Of a DNA stretch of 64,000 bases, positions 57,117-64,000 are shown one piece after another (the stretch's first letter is position 1; the number at the start of each line of letters is the position of its first letter). Under the pieces are notes generated by a model. That model was given only the letters and a program-made list of their open reading frames with translations. It did no database searches and had not been told where the DNA came from. The stretch is from Cytobacillus oceanisediminis 2691. GTDB taxonomy: Bacteria > Bacillota > Bacilli > Bacillales > Cytobacillaceae. The stretch covers positions 4,129,501 to 4,193,500 of the forward strand of contig NZ_CP015506.1 in assembly GCF_000294775.2 (NCBI RefSeq), written 5' to 3'. A program made the position numbers and the translations under genes.

Positions 57117-58079
57117 CTAGTTATCTTCCTTTTCGTATGCCTGGATAATCCTGGCCACAAGCGGATGCCGAACAACGTCACTTTGTTCCAAATGAACGAA
57201 TGATAGCCCACTTACACCCTTTAGTATATCTTCAGCCACTATGAGGCCCGATTTTACTCCTTTTGGAAGGTCAACTTGTGTTCTGTCTCCAGTAATAATC
57301 ATTTTTGAGCCGAAGCCAAGCCGGGTTAGAAACATCTTCATTTGGGCTTGAGTTGTATTTTGCGCTTCATCCAGAATGACAAAGGCATCATCTAAAGTTC
57401 TTCCGCGCATGTACGCAAGCGGTGCAATTTCAATCGTGCCTCTTTCAATCATTCTTTGTGTATGCTCTGCACCTAATATATCATGCAAAGCATCATACAA
57501 TGGCCTTAAGTAAGGATCGACTTTTTCCTTCAGATCCCCCGGCAGAAAACCAAGGCTCTCGCCTGCTTCGACTGCAGGACGGGTAAGGATAATCCTTTTC
57601 ACATTCCCATTTTTCAAAGCATTTACAGCCATGACAACAGCCAAATATGTTTTTCCCGTTCCTGCTGGACCTATGCCAAAAACCAGGTCATTCCCGCGGA
57701 TTGCATGAATATATTGACGCTGGCCCAGTGTCTTAACGCGAATGGACTTGCCTTTTGCATTTTTTGTGATTTCTTCTTCATATAAATCACTGAAATACTC
57801 AAGTGTACCCTTATGAGCCATTTGAAGAGCATACATAACGTCTCTCTGGCTTATATTTATTCCTTTCCGGATTACATAAAGCAGTTTATCCAGAACCTTT
57901 CCAACGAGTTCTACCTTGTCCATTTCTCCAGACACATAAACAGATTCTCCCCTGGTTACAATGGAAACATTCAGTTCTTGCTCAATAACTTTTAGGTTTG
58001 CATCCGAATTCCCCAATAGGGCAATTGCTTCGTTTGGGTCTTCTAGCTGCAGGTTCATTGTTTTCAAGTCTTCTGTCAT
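57117..58079 (-). CDS. phoH: PhoH-family ATPase
   Basis: A 320-residue P-loop protein with Walker A GPAGTGKTYLAV (about 137) and Walker B VILDEAQNTT (about 237), plus an N-terminal KH-like segment (about 20-90). PhoH proteins are predicted RNA helicase-like ATPases linked to ribosome maturation; the exact reaction is unknown. Start overlaps yqfD by four nucleotides (ATGA), so translation is coupled. Confidence 0.95.
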   Translation of the reverse strand: MTEDLKTMNLQLEDPNEAIALLGNSDANLKVIEQELNVSIVTRGESVYVSGEMDKVELVGKVLDKLLYVIRKGINISQRDVMYALQMAHKGTLEYFSDLYEEEITKNAKGKSIRVKTLGQRQYIHAIRGNDLVFGIGPAGTGKTYLAVVMAVNALKNGNVKRIILTRPAVEAGESLGFLPGDLKEKVDPYLRPLYDALHDILGAEHTQRMIERGTIEIAPLAYMRGRTLDDAFVILDEAQNTTQAQMKMFLTRLGFGSKMIITGDRTQVDLPKGVKSGLIVAEDILKGVSGLSFVHLEQSDVVRHPLVARIIQAYEKEDN

Positions 58080-59269
58080 TCCGAATCTCCTTGAATAATT
58101 GGTTGTCCTTCTGCAATATTCTCAATAATTTGGAAATGTATTGCTATAGTTACTTTACCATTGTCAATTGATTGGTGCAAAACTTTTTCTCCCATAACTT
58201 TAGCATTTTCATCTAAGCTGCTTTTTATTTTTTTTCTTGCCAAATCTTTCGCAGCTTCAAATGCCTCTTTATTCGAATAAATTCTTGTGACTTGCTCCCT
58301 TTCACGGAACGTTTTATTCACATATGAAATAGGAAGCTCCCATTTCAGGAATTTTACGCTTTTTTCATTTTCCTCTAATTCATATTCTTCAAACTCCGGG
58401 CTCCCAAACCCCCATATTGGGATCTCAAGATTTCCGATCGTAAGTGCATGCTTGACTTTTTCATTGCCGCTGAATACTTTGAAAGTGCTCTTAAGCGGAA
58501 GAATGACCTCAGATTTATACCATGTTTCCCCGAAAATCTCCCCCTTCGAAGGAACAGTCTCTGTTTGACCTTCTTTCCCGATTATCCCTGAGACCAAAAG
58601 CTGTCCTGGCTGAACATGATCGTGTATATCAACGACTGGACGCCCTTCTTGGACAAACATATCTACAATGACGGCTTTTTTCTTCGCTACCAAATGGCGC
58701 GGACTTAAATACTCAGGCTTCTTAGGCTCATTTTTCTCTACGACCTGTAGATGGTAGGTTGTCCCTTTTAACTCCACACCTACCCAAGTAATGGCTTCAA
58801 TGTTGTTTGAAAGTTGACGCTGAATAGACTCCACGTTATCAACAAAGAACTGCAGCTTTCCTTTTTTAACCCCCATCTTGTCCAATTCTTTGATAATCTG
58901 ATATTCAGTAGCAGGATTTGCACCCTTAATCTCTATTCCCCAAACCATATTGGATAAAAGGAGAATGACTGCAAAAAATGCGAGGGCACCAGCAGCAAAT
59001 CCGCTGTTTTTCAGCAGCCTTTTCACAAGGAATGGAGCTCCTGCCCGCTGCAGGAACTCGATTCTGCAATCGCTGTTCCTGGCGTGGCTCCTTATTTTTT
59101 TGGCATCTTCCAATTTCATTTTGAAGGTGACTGATTGCGTTCCATGGTTTTTTACATTCCAGATATTGATTCCGCTGCGGGTAAGCGCATTAATAAACCT
59201 TTCTATTCCCTTCCCGCTTGCTTTAACTGTTACAAGCCCCCTGTAAAATTCGATCCACTGGTTCTTCAT
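58076..59269 (-). CDS. yqfD: Sporulation protein YqfD
   Basis: A 397-residue protein with a cytoplasmic N-terminal region (1 to about 85), one membrane helix (AAGALAFFAVILLLSNMVW) and an external domain in which GSH-type beta segments recur (KEGQTETVPSKGEIFGETWY, split by HDHVQPGQLLVSG). YqfD proteins are mother-cell (sigma-E) proteins needed for spore formation. Start ATG after AGGGGGAAGG. Operon with yqfC upstream and phoH downstream. Confidence 0.9.
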   Translation of the reverse strand: MKNQWIEFYRGLVTVKASGKGIERFINALTRSGINIWNVKNHGTQSVTFKMKLEDAKKIRSHARNSDCRIEFLQRAGAPFLVKRLLKNSGFAAGALAFFAVILLLSNMVWGIEIKGANPATEYQIIKELDKMGVKKGKLQFFVDNVESIQRQLSNNIEAITWVGVELKGTTYHLQVVEKNEPKKPEYLSPRHLVAKKKAVIVDMFVQEGRPVVDIHDHVQPGQLLVSGIIGKEGQTETVPSKGEIFGETWYKSEVILPLKSTFKVFSGNEKVKHALTIGNLEIPIWGFGSPEFEEYELEENEKSVKFLKWELPISYVNKTFREREQVTRIYSNKEAFEAAKDLARKKIKSSLDENAKVMGEKVLHQSIDNGKVTIAIHFQIIENIAEGQPIIQGDSE

Positions 59270-59287
59270 TTCCTTCCCCCTGAATTC

Positions 59288-59578
59288 TTAATCAGTGTCT
59301 GAAATATAAGTTACTGAGTCAATTTTCCCCTCCAGCAGTATTTCTTCTGGCAGTATCGTTTTTATGACGAAAGCTTTCCCTCTAATTAAAAGCTGCCCCT
59401 GCTTCAAAAGCAGTCTTAATTCCTTATCTGAAAAAGCCAATAATCCCCTGTGGTTCTCTATATAGATATGGATTTGTCCAATCATTGTGATGCGGGGCAG
59501 ATCCATCATGACATCTTGAGGAAGCTCCATATTTTTAGTCATCCAGCCGCGGACGAATTGTCCCCACTTTTTTGCCAT
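59288..59578 (-). CDS. yqfC: Sporulation protein YqfC
   Basis: A 96-residue YqfC/YabP-like protein. It starts MAKKWGQFVRGWM and carries LPRITMIGQIHIYIENHRG, typical of the YabP/YqfC family. Start chosen after GAAAGGGGG, seven codons inside the longest frame. It likely works with YqfD in the engulfing mother cell. First gene of yqfC-yqfD-phoH; I could not identify a firm sigma-E promoter. Confidence 0.9.
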   Translation of the reverse strand: MAKKWGQFVRGWMTKNMELPQDVMMDLPRITMIGQIHIYIENHRGLLAFSDKELRLLLKQGQLLIRGKAFVIKTILPEEILLEGKIDSVTYISDTD

Positions 59579-59675
59579 AAAAAAAGAACCCCCTTTCATC
59601 TCATATTTATGAAATGAACGGAGGTTCTAGCACTTATTTTTGATAAGAATAGAATGTATCAATGCCAACCCTCCC

Positions 59676-59697
59676 AAAAAGGCAAATAACGCCTTTT
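59676..59697 (-). terminator. Hairpin between yqfC promoter region and repeat
   Basis: AAAAGGC/GCCTTTT with a 7-nt loop and T residues; it could end minus-strand transcripts coming from yqfB through the repeat. Confidence 0.5.
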
Positions 59698-59704
59698 GGT
59701 GAGA

Positions 59705-59860
59705 CTCGTCTTGTGCTTGGGCCCGCAGGATAAGGAAGGCTTCGTCAGCATAAACATCGCACGAAGCGACAGCTTTTGGGAGGATGCGGGTCATGCAGAC
59801 GCTGCCACAGGACGCAGCGATCTTAGTCTGCGTTCCTTCGCGGGCAAGGAGCTTCCACTT
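59705..59860 (+). repeat. Dispersed repeat, family 3 copy B
   Basis: GGCTTCGTCAGCATAAACATCG, GACAGCTTTTGGGAGG and GCAGACGCTGCCACAGGACG correspond block by block to the composite element at 30235-30432 in opposite orientation. It ends within a few bases of the yqfB stop codon. Confidence 0.7.
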
Positions 59861-59863
59861 TTC

Positions 59864-60343
59864 TTATTGCTTCCTGTTCAGGGATCGGTGAGGATTTTTT
59901 GATCTTGGTGGCCCAAGGATTTCAGACCAGATTATTCCGTCAGCAAGCGATTGTTTCCTAAACTCAAAACTTCCTGCTCCAGATGGTTCTTTTCGATGCT
60001 CTGCGTTTGTATTGGAAGCTGTTTTCGCTATTTTACTTGCTTTTCTTTCTGCAGCTCTCCGCTGATTCTGAAGAGCCTTCATGCTTTCTTCAGCCTGCTG
60101 TTTACGCTGCCTGTATTCTTCTTCTATTCTTTTGGCTTTCTCTTCCTGCTGCCTGTATTCTTCTTTTAGCGTTTCGGCCAATGCAGAATCTGCCGAAGTT
60201 CTTTCTGCCTGTGCCCTCTGCTCTTGCTGTACTGAACGGGGAGTCTGTTTAACAGGCTTTTCCTCCTTCTTTTTTTTGAAGAAGGAGGAAATGAAAGCTA
60301 TTAAGGCAATAAGAATAAAAGGATTCTCCAATAAGAATTCCAA
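59864..60343 (-). CDS. yqfB: Membrane-anchored coiled-coil protein (YqfB position)
   Basis: A 159-residue protein with a single N-terminal membrane helix (ENPFILIALIAFISSFF), a basic KKKKEEK patch and a long coiled coil (about 50-110) rich in Glu, Gln, Lys and Arg (EEYRQQEEKAKRIEEEYRQR). A short conserved-looking end follows (ADGIIWSEILGPPRSKNP). Start TTG after GGGAGGAAA. It lies between floA and yqfC, where B. subtilis has yqfB, and so may belong to the flotillin locus. I do not recognise a domain of known function. Confidence 0.7.
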   Translation of the reverse strand: MEFLLENPFILIALIAFISSFFKKKKEEKPVKQTPRSVQQEQRAQAERTSADSALAETLKEEYRQQEEKAKRIEEEYRQRKQQAEESMKALQNQRRAAERKASKIAKTASNTNAEHRKEPSGAGSFEFRKQSLADGIIWSEILGPPRSKNPHRSLNRKQ

Positions 60344-60377
60344 GAGAGTTTCCTCCCTTCTCCCAATATGGGATCAT

Positions 60378-61376
60378 TTAGTCATTTTTGCGGCCATTTT
60401 TGCCATCATCACTCATATTGCCGATTGAGTCCCTCATTTCGGTATCAGCCGAGATGTTTTGGATATTCATATAGTCCATTACACCAATATTTCCAGAACG
60501 GAGCGCTTCTGACATGGCAAGCGGCACCTGAGCCTCTGCTTCCACAACCTTCGCTCGCATTTCCTCAACGCGGGCTTTCATTTCCTGTTCTTGCGCTACT
60601 GCCATTGCACGTCTTTCTTCCGCTTTAGCTTGGGCAATCTTCTTATCTGCTTCAGCCTGTTCAGTCTGAAGTTCCGCACCAATGTTTTTGCCGATATCGA
60701 CATCTGCAATATCAATCGAAAGGATTTCAAAAGCGGTGCCTGCGTCCAGACCTTTTGAGAGAACGGTCTGAGAAATCATATCTGGATTCTCCAAGACCTT
60801 TTTATGATTATCAGATGAACCGATTGTAGATACGATCCCTTCCCCGACACGTGCTACGATTGTTTCCTCTCCAGCTCCCCCGACAAGGCGGTCAATATTG
60901 GCTCTTACAGTAATTCTGGCCTTTGCTTTAACCTCAATACCATCCATCGCCACCCCTGCAATAAAAGGTGTTTCAATTACTTTAGGGTTAACGCTCATCT
61001 GTACTGCTTCCAAAACATCTCGGCCTGCCAAATCAATAGCGGCACTTCTCTCAAAACTTAAATCGATATTTGCACGATGGGCTGCAATCAATGCATTCAC
61101 AACCCTGTCAACATTACCTCCGGCCAAATAATGGCTTTCCAGTTGGTTTGTTGATACATTCAGCCCTGCTTTGTGTGCCTTAATAAGCGGGTTAATAACA
61201 CGGCTTGGGATAACCCGGCGAAGCCTCATCCCAATTAATGTAAAGATACTGACTCTGACACCTGCTGCCAATGCTGAAATCCATAGCATTACCGGTACAA
61301 AGGTGAATAATATCCCAAGTAAAATGACACCAAGTACAACGGCAACCAGAACAAATACTGTCCCTGCTTCTAACAT
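60378..61376 (-). CDS. floA: Flotillin-like protein FloA
   Basis: A 332-residue SPFH/flotillin-type protein. N-terminal hairpin-like membrane segment ([20 protein letters not shown]), then the FloA-specific domain ([19 protein letters not shown]), and a C-terminal coiled coil rich in EAKAE repeats (about 240-310). FloA organises functional membrane microdomains and affects membrane fluidity. Paired with the nfeD gene 20 nt upstream, as in most bacilli. Confidence 0.95.
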   Translation of the reverse strand: MLEAGTVFVLVAVVLGVILLGILFTFVPVMLWISALAAGVRVSIFTLIGMRLRRVIPSRVINPLIKAHKAGLNVSTNQLESHYLAGGNVDRVVNALIAAHRANIDLSFERSAAIDLAGRDVLEAVQMSVNPKVIETPFIAGVAMDGIEVKAKARITVRANIDRLVGGAGEETIVARVGEGIVSTIGSSDNHKKVLENPDMISQTVLSKGLDAGTAFEILSIDIADVDIGKNIGAELQTEQAEADKKIAQAKAEERRAMAVAQEQEMKARVEEMRAKVVEAEAQVPLAMSEALRSGNIGVMDYMNIQNISADTEMRDSIGNMSDDGKNGRKND

Positions 61377-61396
61377 ATTCCTACCTCCTGATGATT

Positions 61397-62728
61397 TTAT
61401 TTATCTAAATCAAGATTAGATACTTCCCTTACAACAATACGTGAGCCTTCTGCTTTAACAACTTTTATTTTTGCCCCTTTAAGGATAAAGCCTCCCTCAC
61501 TGACAACGTCAATCCGCTCATCCCCGATGACGACTGTACCAGATGGCCTTAGAGCTGTAAGTGCATAACCCTCAAGGCCAAGCAATTCAAGTCTGCTTTT
61601 ATTTGAGATATAGCCTTTTTCTGTATTTGTGCTATCGGTTAATATAATTTTTTTAAAGAATTTCATCTTTTTACCAAACACCTTTATCATTAATATAGAT
61701 GCCAATATTGAAACTCCCATAGCAATTAAAATAGACATCCCCATATGGGCTGCATTGTCAGCAGCCAGGAACAGGCTGCCCAATACTGCTGCTATTCCAG
61801 CTATTCCTGCAATTCCTCCAGGAAGGAAAAACTCAGCTATTATTAAACCTATGCCAATTACAAACAGAATTAAAGTTTCATATCCTGCCAGACCGGCCAC
61901 CATATGGCCATAAAAGAAAAGGAGCAGAGCCGATAACCCCATGAGGCCAGGGATGCCGAAGCCCGGTGAATACAGCTCAAGAACAAGTCCGAGGCTTCCG
62001 ATGGACAATAGAATTGGTATAACGACAGGATGGGTAATAAAACGGGCCACCTTTTCTGCAAAGCTTTCATCAATTGTCTGTATATCAGCTCCCTCAAAGC
62101 CGAGCACTTTCAGTAATTCCGCCCTTGAATCTACTGTGCCTTCCGAATACCCTACCTCTTTAGCCTGTTCCGCTGTAAGAGTAAGAAGCTTCCCTTTCGG
62201 CGCCCCCAAATCTGGCAGATCAACCGACTCATCTGCCATAGCAAGGGCATAAACAGGATCTCTGTCCGTTTGTGCGGCAGCACTCTGCATAGCCGCAAAC
62301 CAGTATGATTCAGCTTTTTTGCCAGCCGTATTTCCCTGCTGATCAATAATTGCTGCAGAACCCATTGTTGAACCCGGGACCATGTATATTTCATCCGTAT
62401 TCAAAGCTATATAGGCACCTGCAGATAAGGCCTGCTTATTGACAAAAGATATTGTTTTTATATTTGTCGAGGTTAACAGCCTTCCGATTTGCCCGGCTGC
62501 ATCCACTGCGCCTCCGGGTGTATTTATTTCAAATATAATGGCTGAGGCATTTTCTTCTTCAGCTGTTTGGACCGCTCTGTTTAAAAATGCATAAAGCCCT
62601 TTTTCCACAGTTTCTTCAATAGGAACAATCAGTACTTTTTCATTATCGGCTTTTCCTTGAAAAGGGCTTCCTAAAAGCAGCAGAGCAAAAAACAATGAAA
62701 AGGCGGTTATTGCTCTTCTGGCAATCAA
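61397..62728 (-). CDS. nfeD: NfeD-like membrane serine protease (YqeZ)
   Basis: A 443-residue protein with a signal peptide (residues 1-27), a ClpP-like protease domain (about 30-210) with Ser in TMGSAAII and Lys of the Ser-Lys dyad in the following helix, four to five membrane helices (about 235-355), and a C-terminal OB-fold NfeD domain (about 365-440; [19 protein letters not shown]). It partners the flotillin FloA. Start TTG after AAGGGGGGAAAG. Confidence 0.93.
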   Translation of the reverse strand: MIARRAITAFSLFFALLLLGSPFQGKADNEKVLIVPIEETVEKGLYAFLNRAVQTAEEENASAIIFEINTPGGAVDAAGQIGRLLTSTNIKTISFVNKQALSAGAYIALNTDEIYMVPGSTMGSAAIIDQQGNTAGKKAESYWFAAMQSAAAQTDRDPVYALAMADESVDLPDLGAPKGKLLTLTAEQAKEVGYSEGTVDSRAELLKVLGFEGADIQTIDESFAEKVARFITHPVVIPILLSIGSLGLVLELYSPGFGIPGLMGLSALLLFFYGHMVAGLAGYETLILFVIGIGLIIAEFFLPGGIAGIAGIAAVLGSLFLAADNAAHMGMSILIAMGVSILASILMIKVFGKKMKFFKKIILTDSTNTEKGYISNKSRLELLGLEGYALTALRPSGTVVIGDERIDVVSEGGFILKGAKIKVVKAEGSRIVVREVSNLDLDK

Positions 62729-62934
62729 ATCTTTCCCCCCTTTAACCGCAAAATTGATTCTATATGTATTTACGATTCAATTATTAAAAAGTTTCATTTT
62801 TTATTTTTCCCTTTGATTAGTATTTACAAAGCGGCTGTATTATTAGTATAACCTAGAAATGAATGTAAATCATGCCAGCAGTATTTAGTCACATAGCCCT
62901 AAGGATATGCATAAAATAAGTCAGCGCAAAATAA

Positions 62935-62969
62935 AAAAGACCGTCAGCCAATGGCTTTCGGTCTTTTAT
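62935..62969 (-). terminator. Terminator after yqeY
   Basis: Stem AAAGACCG-GCC/GGC-CGGTCTTT with small internal mismatch and T-run on the minus strand, 10 nt past the stop. Confidence 0.85.
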
Positions 62970-62978
62970 TGCATAGTT

Positions 62979-63422
62979 TTATGAAAGGTGTTGTTGTACA
63001 AGTTTATTTACAAGTGAACCATCTGCTTTGCCTTTTACTTTAGGCATAATAGCAGCCATCACTTTTCCCATATCAGCTTTTGATGAAGCACCAGTTTCAG
63101 CAACCGTTTCTGCAACAATTTTTGAAACTTCATCTTCAGAGAGCTGTTTTGGCATATATAATTCGACATACTGAAGTTCAGTACGAATTTTTTCAACAAG
63201 ATCTTCACGACCTGCTTTTTCAAATTCATGGAGGGAATCCTTGCGTTGTTTAACTTCGCGAGAAAGGACAGTCAGCTCCTGTTCTTCGTTAAGATCTTTA
63301 CCAAGCTTGATTGCTTCGTTTTGAAGCGAAGCTTTAATCATACGAATGACAGTAAGCTTTTCTTTTTCTTTATTCCTCATCGCTTGTTTCATATCTTCAT
63401 TTAAACGCTCGAGAAGACTCAT
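62979..63422 (-). CDS. yqeY: GatB/YqeY domain protein
   Basis: A 147-residue YqeY protein: an all-alpha N-terminal domain ([19 protein letters not shown]) and a C-terminal GatB-tail-like domain ([23 protein letters not shown], key part [13 protein letters not shown]) that resembles the tRNA-binding tail of GatB. Possibly a tRNA-binding or amidotransferase-related role; not proven. Start after GAGAGGG. It follows rpsU by 15 nt and is probably co-transcribed. Confidence 0.94.
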   Translation of the reverse strand: MSLLERLNEDMKQAMRNKEKEKLTVIRMIKASLQNEAIKLGKDLNEEQELTVLSREVKQRKDSLHEFEKAGREDLVEKIRTELQYVELYMPKQLSEDEVSKIVAETVAETGASSKADMGKVMAAIMPKVKGKADGSLVNKLVQQHLS

Positions 63423-63437
63423 TACATACACCCTCTC

Positions 63438-63611
63438 TTACCACTTACGCTTTCTAGCAGCCTCAGACTTTTTCTTACGTTTAATACTAGGTTTTTCGTA
63501 GAATTCGCGCTTTCTTGCTTCCTGCAAAGTACCAGTTTTTGATACTGAACGTTTGAAGCGACGAAGAGCATCTTCAAGCGATTCGTTTTTACGAACGACG
63601 GTTTTAGACAT
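63438..63611 (-). CDS. rpsU: 30S ribosomal protein S21
   Basis: A 57-residue basic ribosomal protein starting [18 protein letters not shown] and ending RKRKW. It helps initiation on the 30S subunit. Start is preceded by GGAGGGAGGG, a very strong ribosome site. It is the first gene of rpsU-yqeY and has its own sigma-A promoter. Confidence 0.97.
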   Translation of the reverse strand: MSKTVVRKNESLEDALRRFKRSVSKTGTLQEARKREFYEKPSIKRKKKSEAARKRKW

Positions 63612-63678
63612 TCTCTTTCCCTCCCTCCGAGCACAACACACTTACATCAACAACATGGTTTATTCCATGTACCTTGCA

Positions 63679-63707
63679 ATTATAATATAACAGCTTATCA
63701 AGGTCAA
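63679..63707 (-). promoter_or_regulatory. Sigma-A promoter of rpsU-yqeY
   Basis: TTGACC, 17 bp, TATAAT on the minus strand, about 70 bp upstream of the rpsU start codon. Confidence 0.85.
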
Positions 63708-63847
63708 CAGTAATTAGCCTGCTATGAGATGAGTTTTTATTTGATTGTGATTGTTTAATACCCCGTTCATCACAAACGAAACAAATTTTCGCACTTAAGC
63801 ATGTCCCAGCATACTGTCCCATAGTATTAATTGTAGGGGGTGAATGC

Positions 63848-64000
63848 TTGGTCCAGCTGTTATTATTTTTTCTGCTAATCGGGTTATTTATTTATGGTAT
63901 GACACTTTTAAGGTCAGGTCTATTTAATTTATCTGCCGATTCATTAAAAAAATGGCTGGCAGTGATGACAAATTCACCCTGGAAAGGCCTTGTTATTGGC
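63848..64000 (+). CDS. yqeW: Na/Pi symporter family protein YqeW, N-terminal part (cut by window end)
   Basis: A frame starting at TTG behind GGGGGTGA and running off the window (51 codons). It reads VQLLLFFLLIGLFIYGMTLL and later WKGLVIG, typical of the first helix of NptA-like Na/Pi cotransporters. In B. subtilis yqeW lies next to rpsU-yqeY. An ATG at 63844 is in another frame and is not used. Only about 50 residues are visible, so the family call rests on synteny and the pattern of the first helix. Confidence 0.72.
   Translation, partial: MVQLLLFFLLIGLFIYGMTLLRSGLFNLSADSLKKWLAVMTNSPWKGLVIG

Noticed and set aside
63604..63822. 72-codon minus-strand ORF upstream of rpsU
   Set aside because: It covers the rpsU promoter and ribosome site and has no recognisable features.

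Overview
This window is chromosomal DNA from an endospore-forming, low-GC Gram-positive bacterium of the family Bacillaceae. The gene order follows the Bacillus subtilis stretch from yqgT through pst, sodA, ispG, zur, nfo, ispH, sigA-dnaG, glyQS, recO-era and phoH to yqeW. Sporulation and germination genes (spoVAF-type, yqfC-yqfD, yqfQ) confirm a spore former. Several Bacillaceae-type dispersed repeats are present. The exact genus cannot be fixed from the sequence alone. Almost everything is core genome on the minus strand. I see no prophage, defence island, CRISPR array or tRNA gene.

Layout: 0-9 kb holds a LysM/M14 peptidase, glucokinase, a SpoVAF-type germination protein, rhomboid protease GluP, a broken L-lactate dehydrogenase, a DUF92 protein, 5-formyl-THF cyclo-ligase and ribosomal protein L33. 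From 9 to 13 kb lies a poorly understood cluster (unknown protein, GT4 glycosyltransferase, DUF4912 protein) facing a YqzD/YqzC-like pair. From 13 to 18 kb is the phosphate-starvation operon pstSCAB-phoU with a clear Pho box. From 18 to 25 kb come pbpA, an MFS carrier, sodA, yqgC and a Na/Pi cotransporter. From 25 to 37.6 kb are yqgB, yqfZ, ispG, an IS150-type insertion sequence, yqfX, yqfW, the zinc locus znuC-znuB-zur, yqfT, nfo, cshB, yqfQ and ispH. From 37.6 to 48 kb are yqfO-trmK, cccA, an acyl-CoA dehydrogenase, sigA-dnaG-yqxD and ppsR-ccpN. From 48 to 64 kb are glyQ-glyS behind a T-box, recO-yqzL, era-cdd, dgkA-ybeY-pgpH, phoH-yqfD-yqfC, yqfB-floA-nfeD, yqeY-rpsU and the start of yqeW.

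The genes form functional groups: phosphate uptake and sensing (pst, phoU, Na/Pi carrier), zinc homeostasis (znuCB, zur), the last MEP isoprenoid steps (ispG, ispH), transcription and replication start (sigA, dnaG), ribosome and tRNA maturation (era, ybeY, rpsU, trmK, glyQS), membrane microdomains (floA, nfeD) and gluconeogenic control (ccpN, ppsR).

The most noteworthy observations are: an IS150-like element inserted in the loop of the shared ispG/yqfX terminator; an ldh gene broken by an apparent 7-nt deletion; a yqxD gene whose conserved N-terminus lies upstream of any ATG, GTG or TTG; a 99-bp in-frame tandem repeat in yqfX; a 19-bp perfect hairpin belonging to one of three dispersed repeat families; and well-formed Pho, Zur, T-box and sigma-K-like signals. 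I did not find a clearly new multi-gene system. The 9.1-11.8 kb cluster is the best candidate for undescribed biology.
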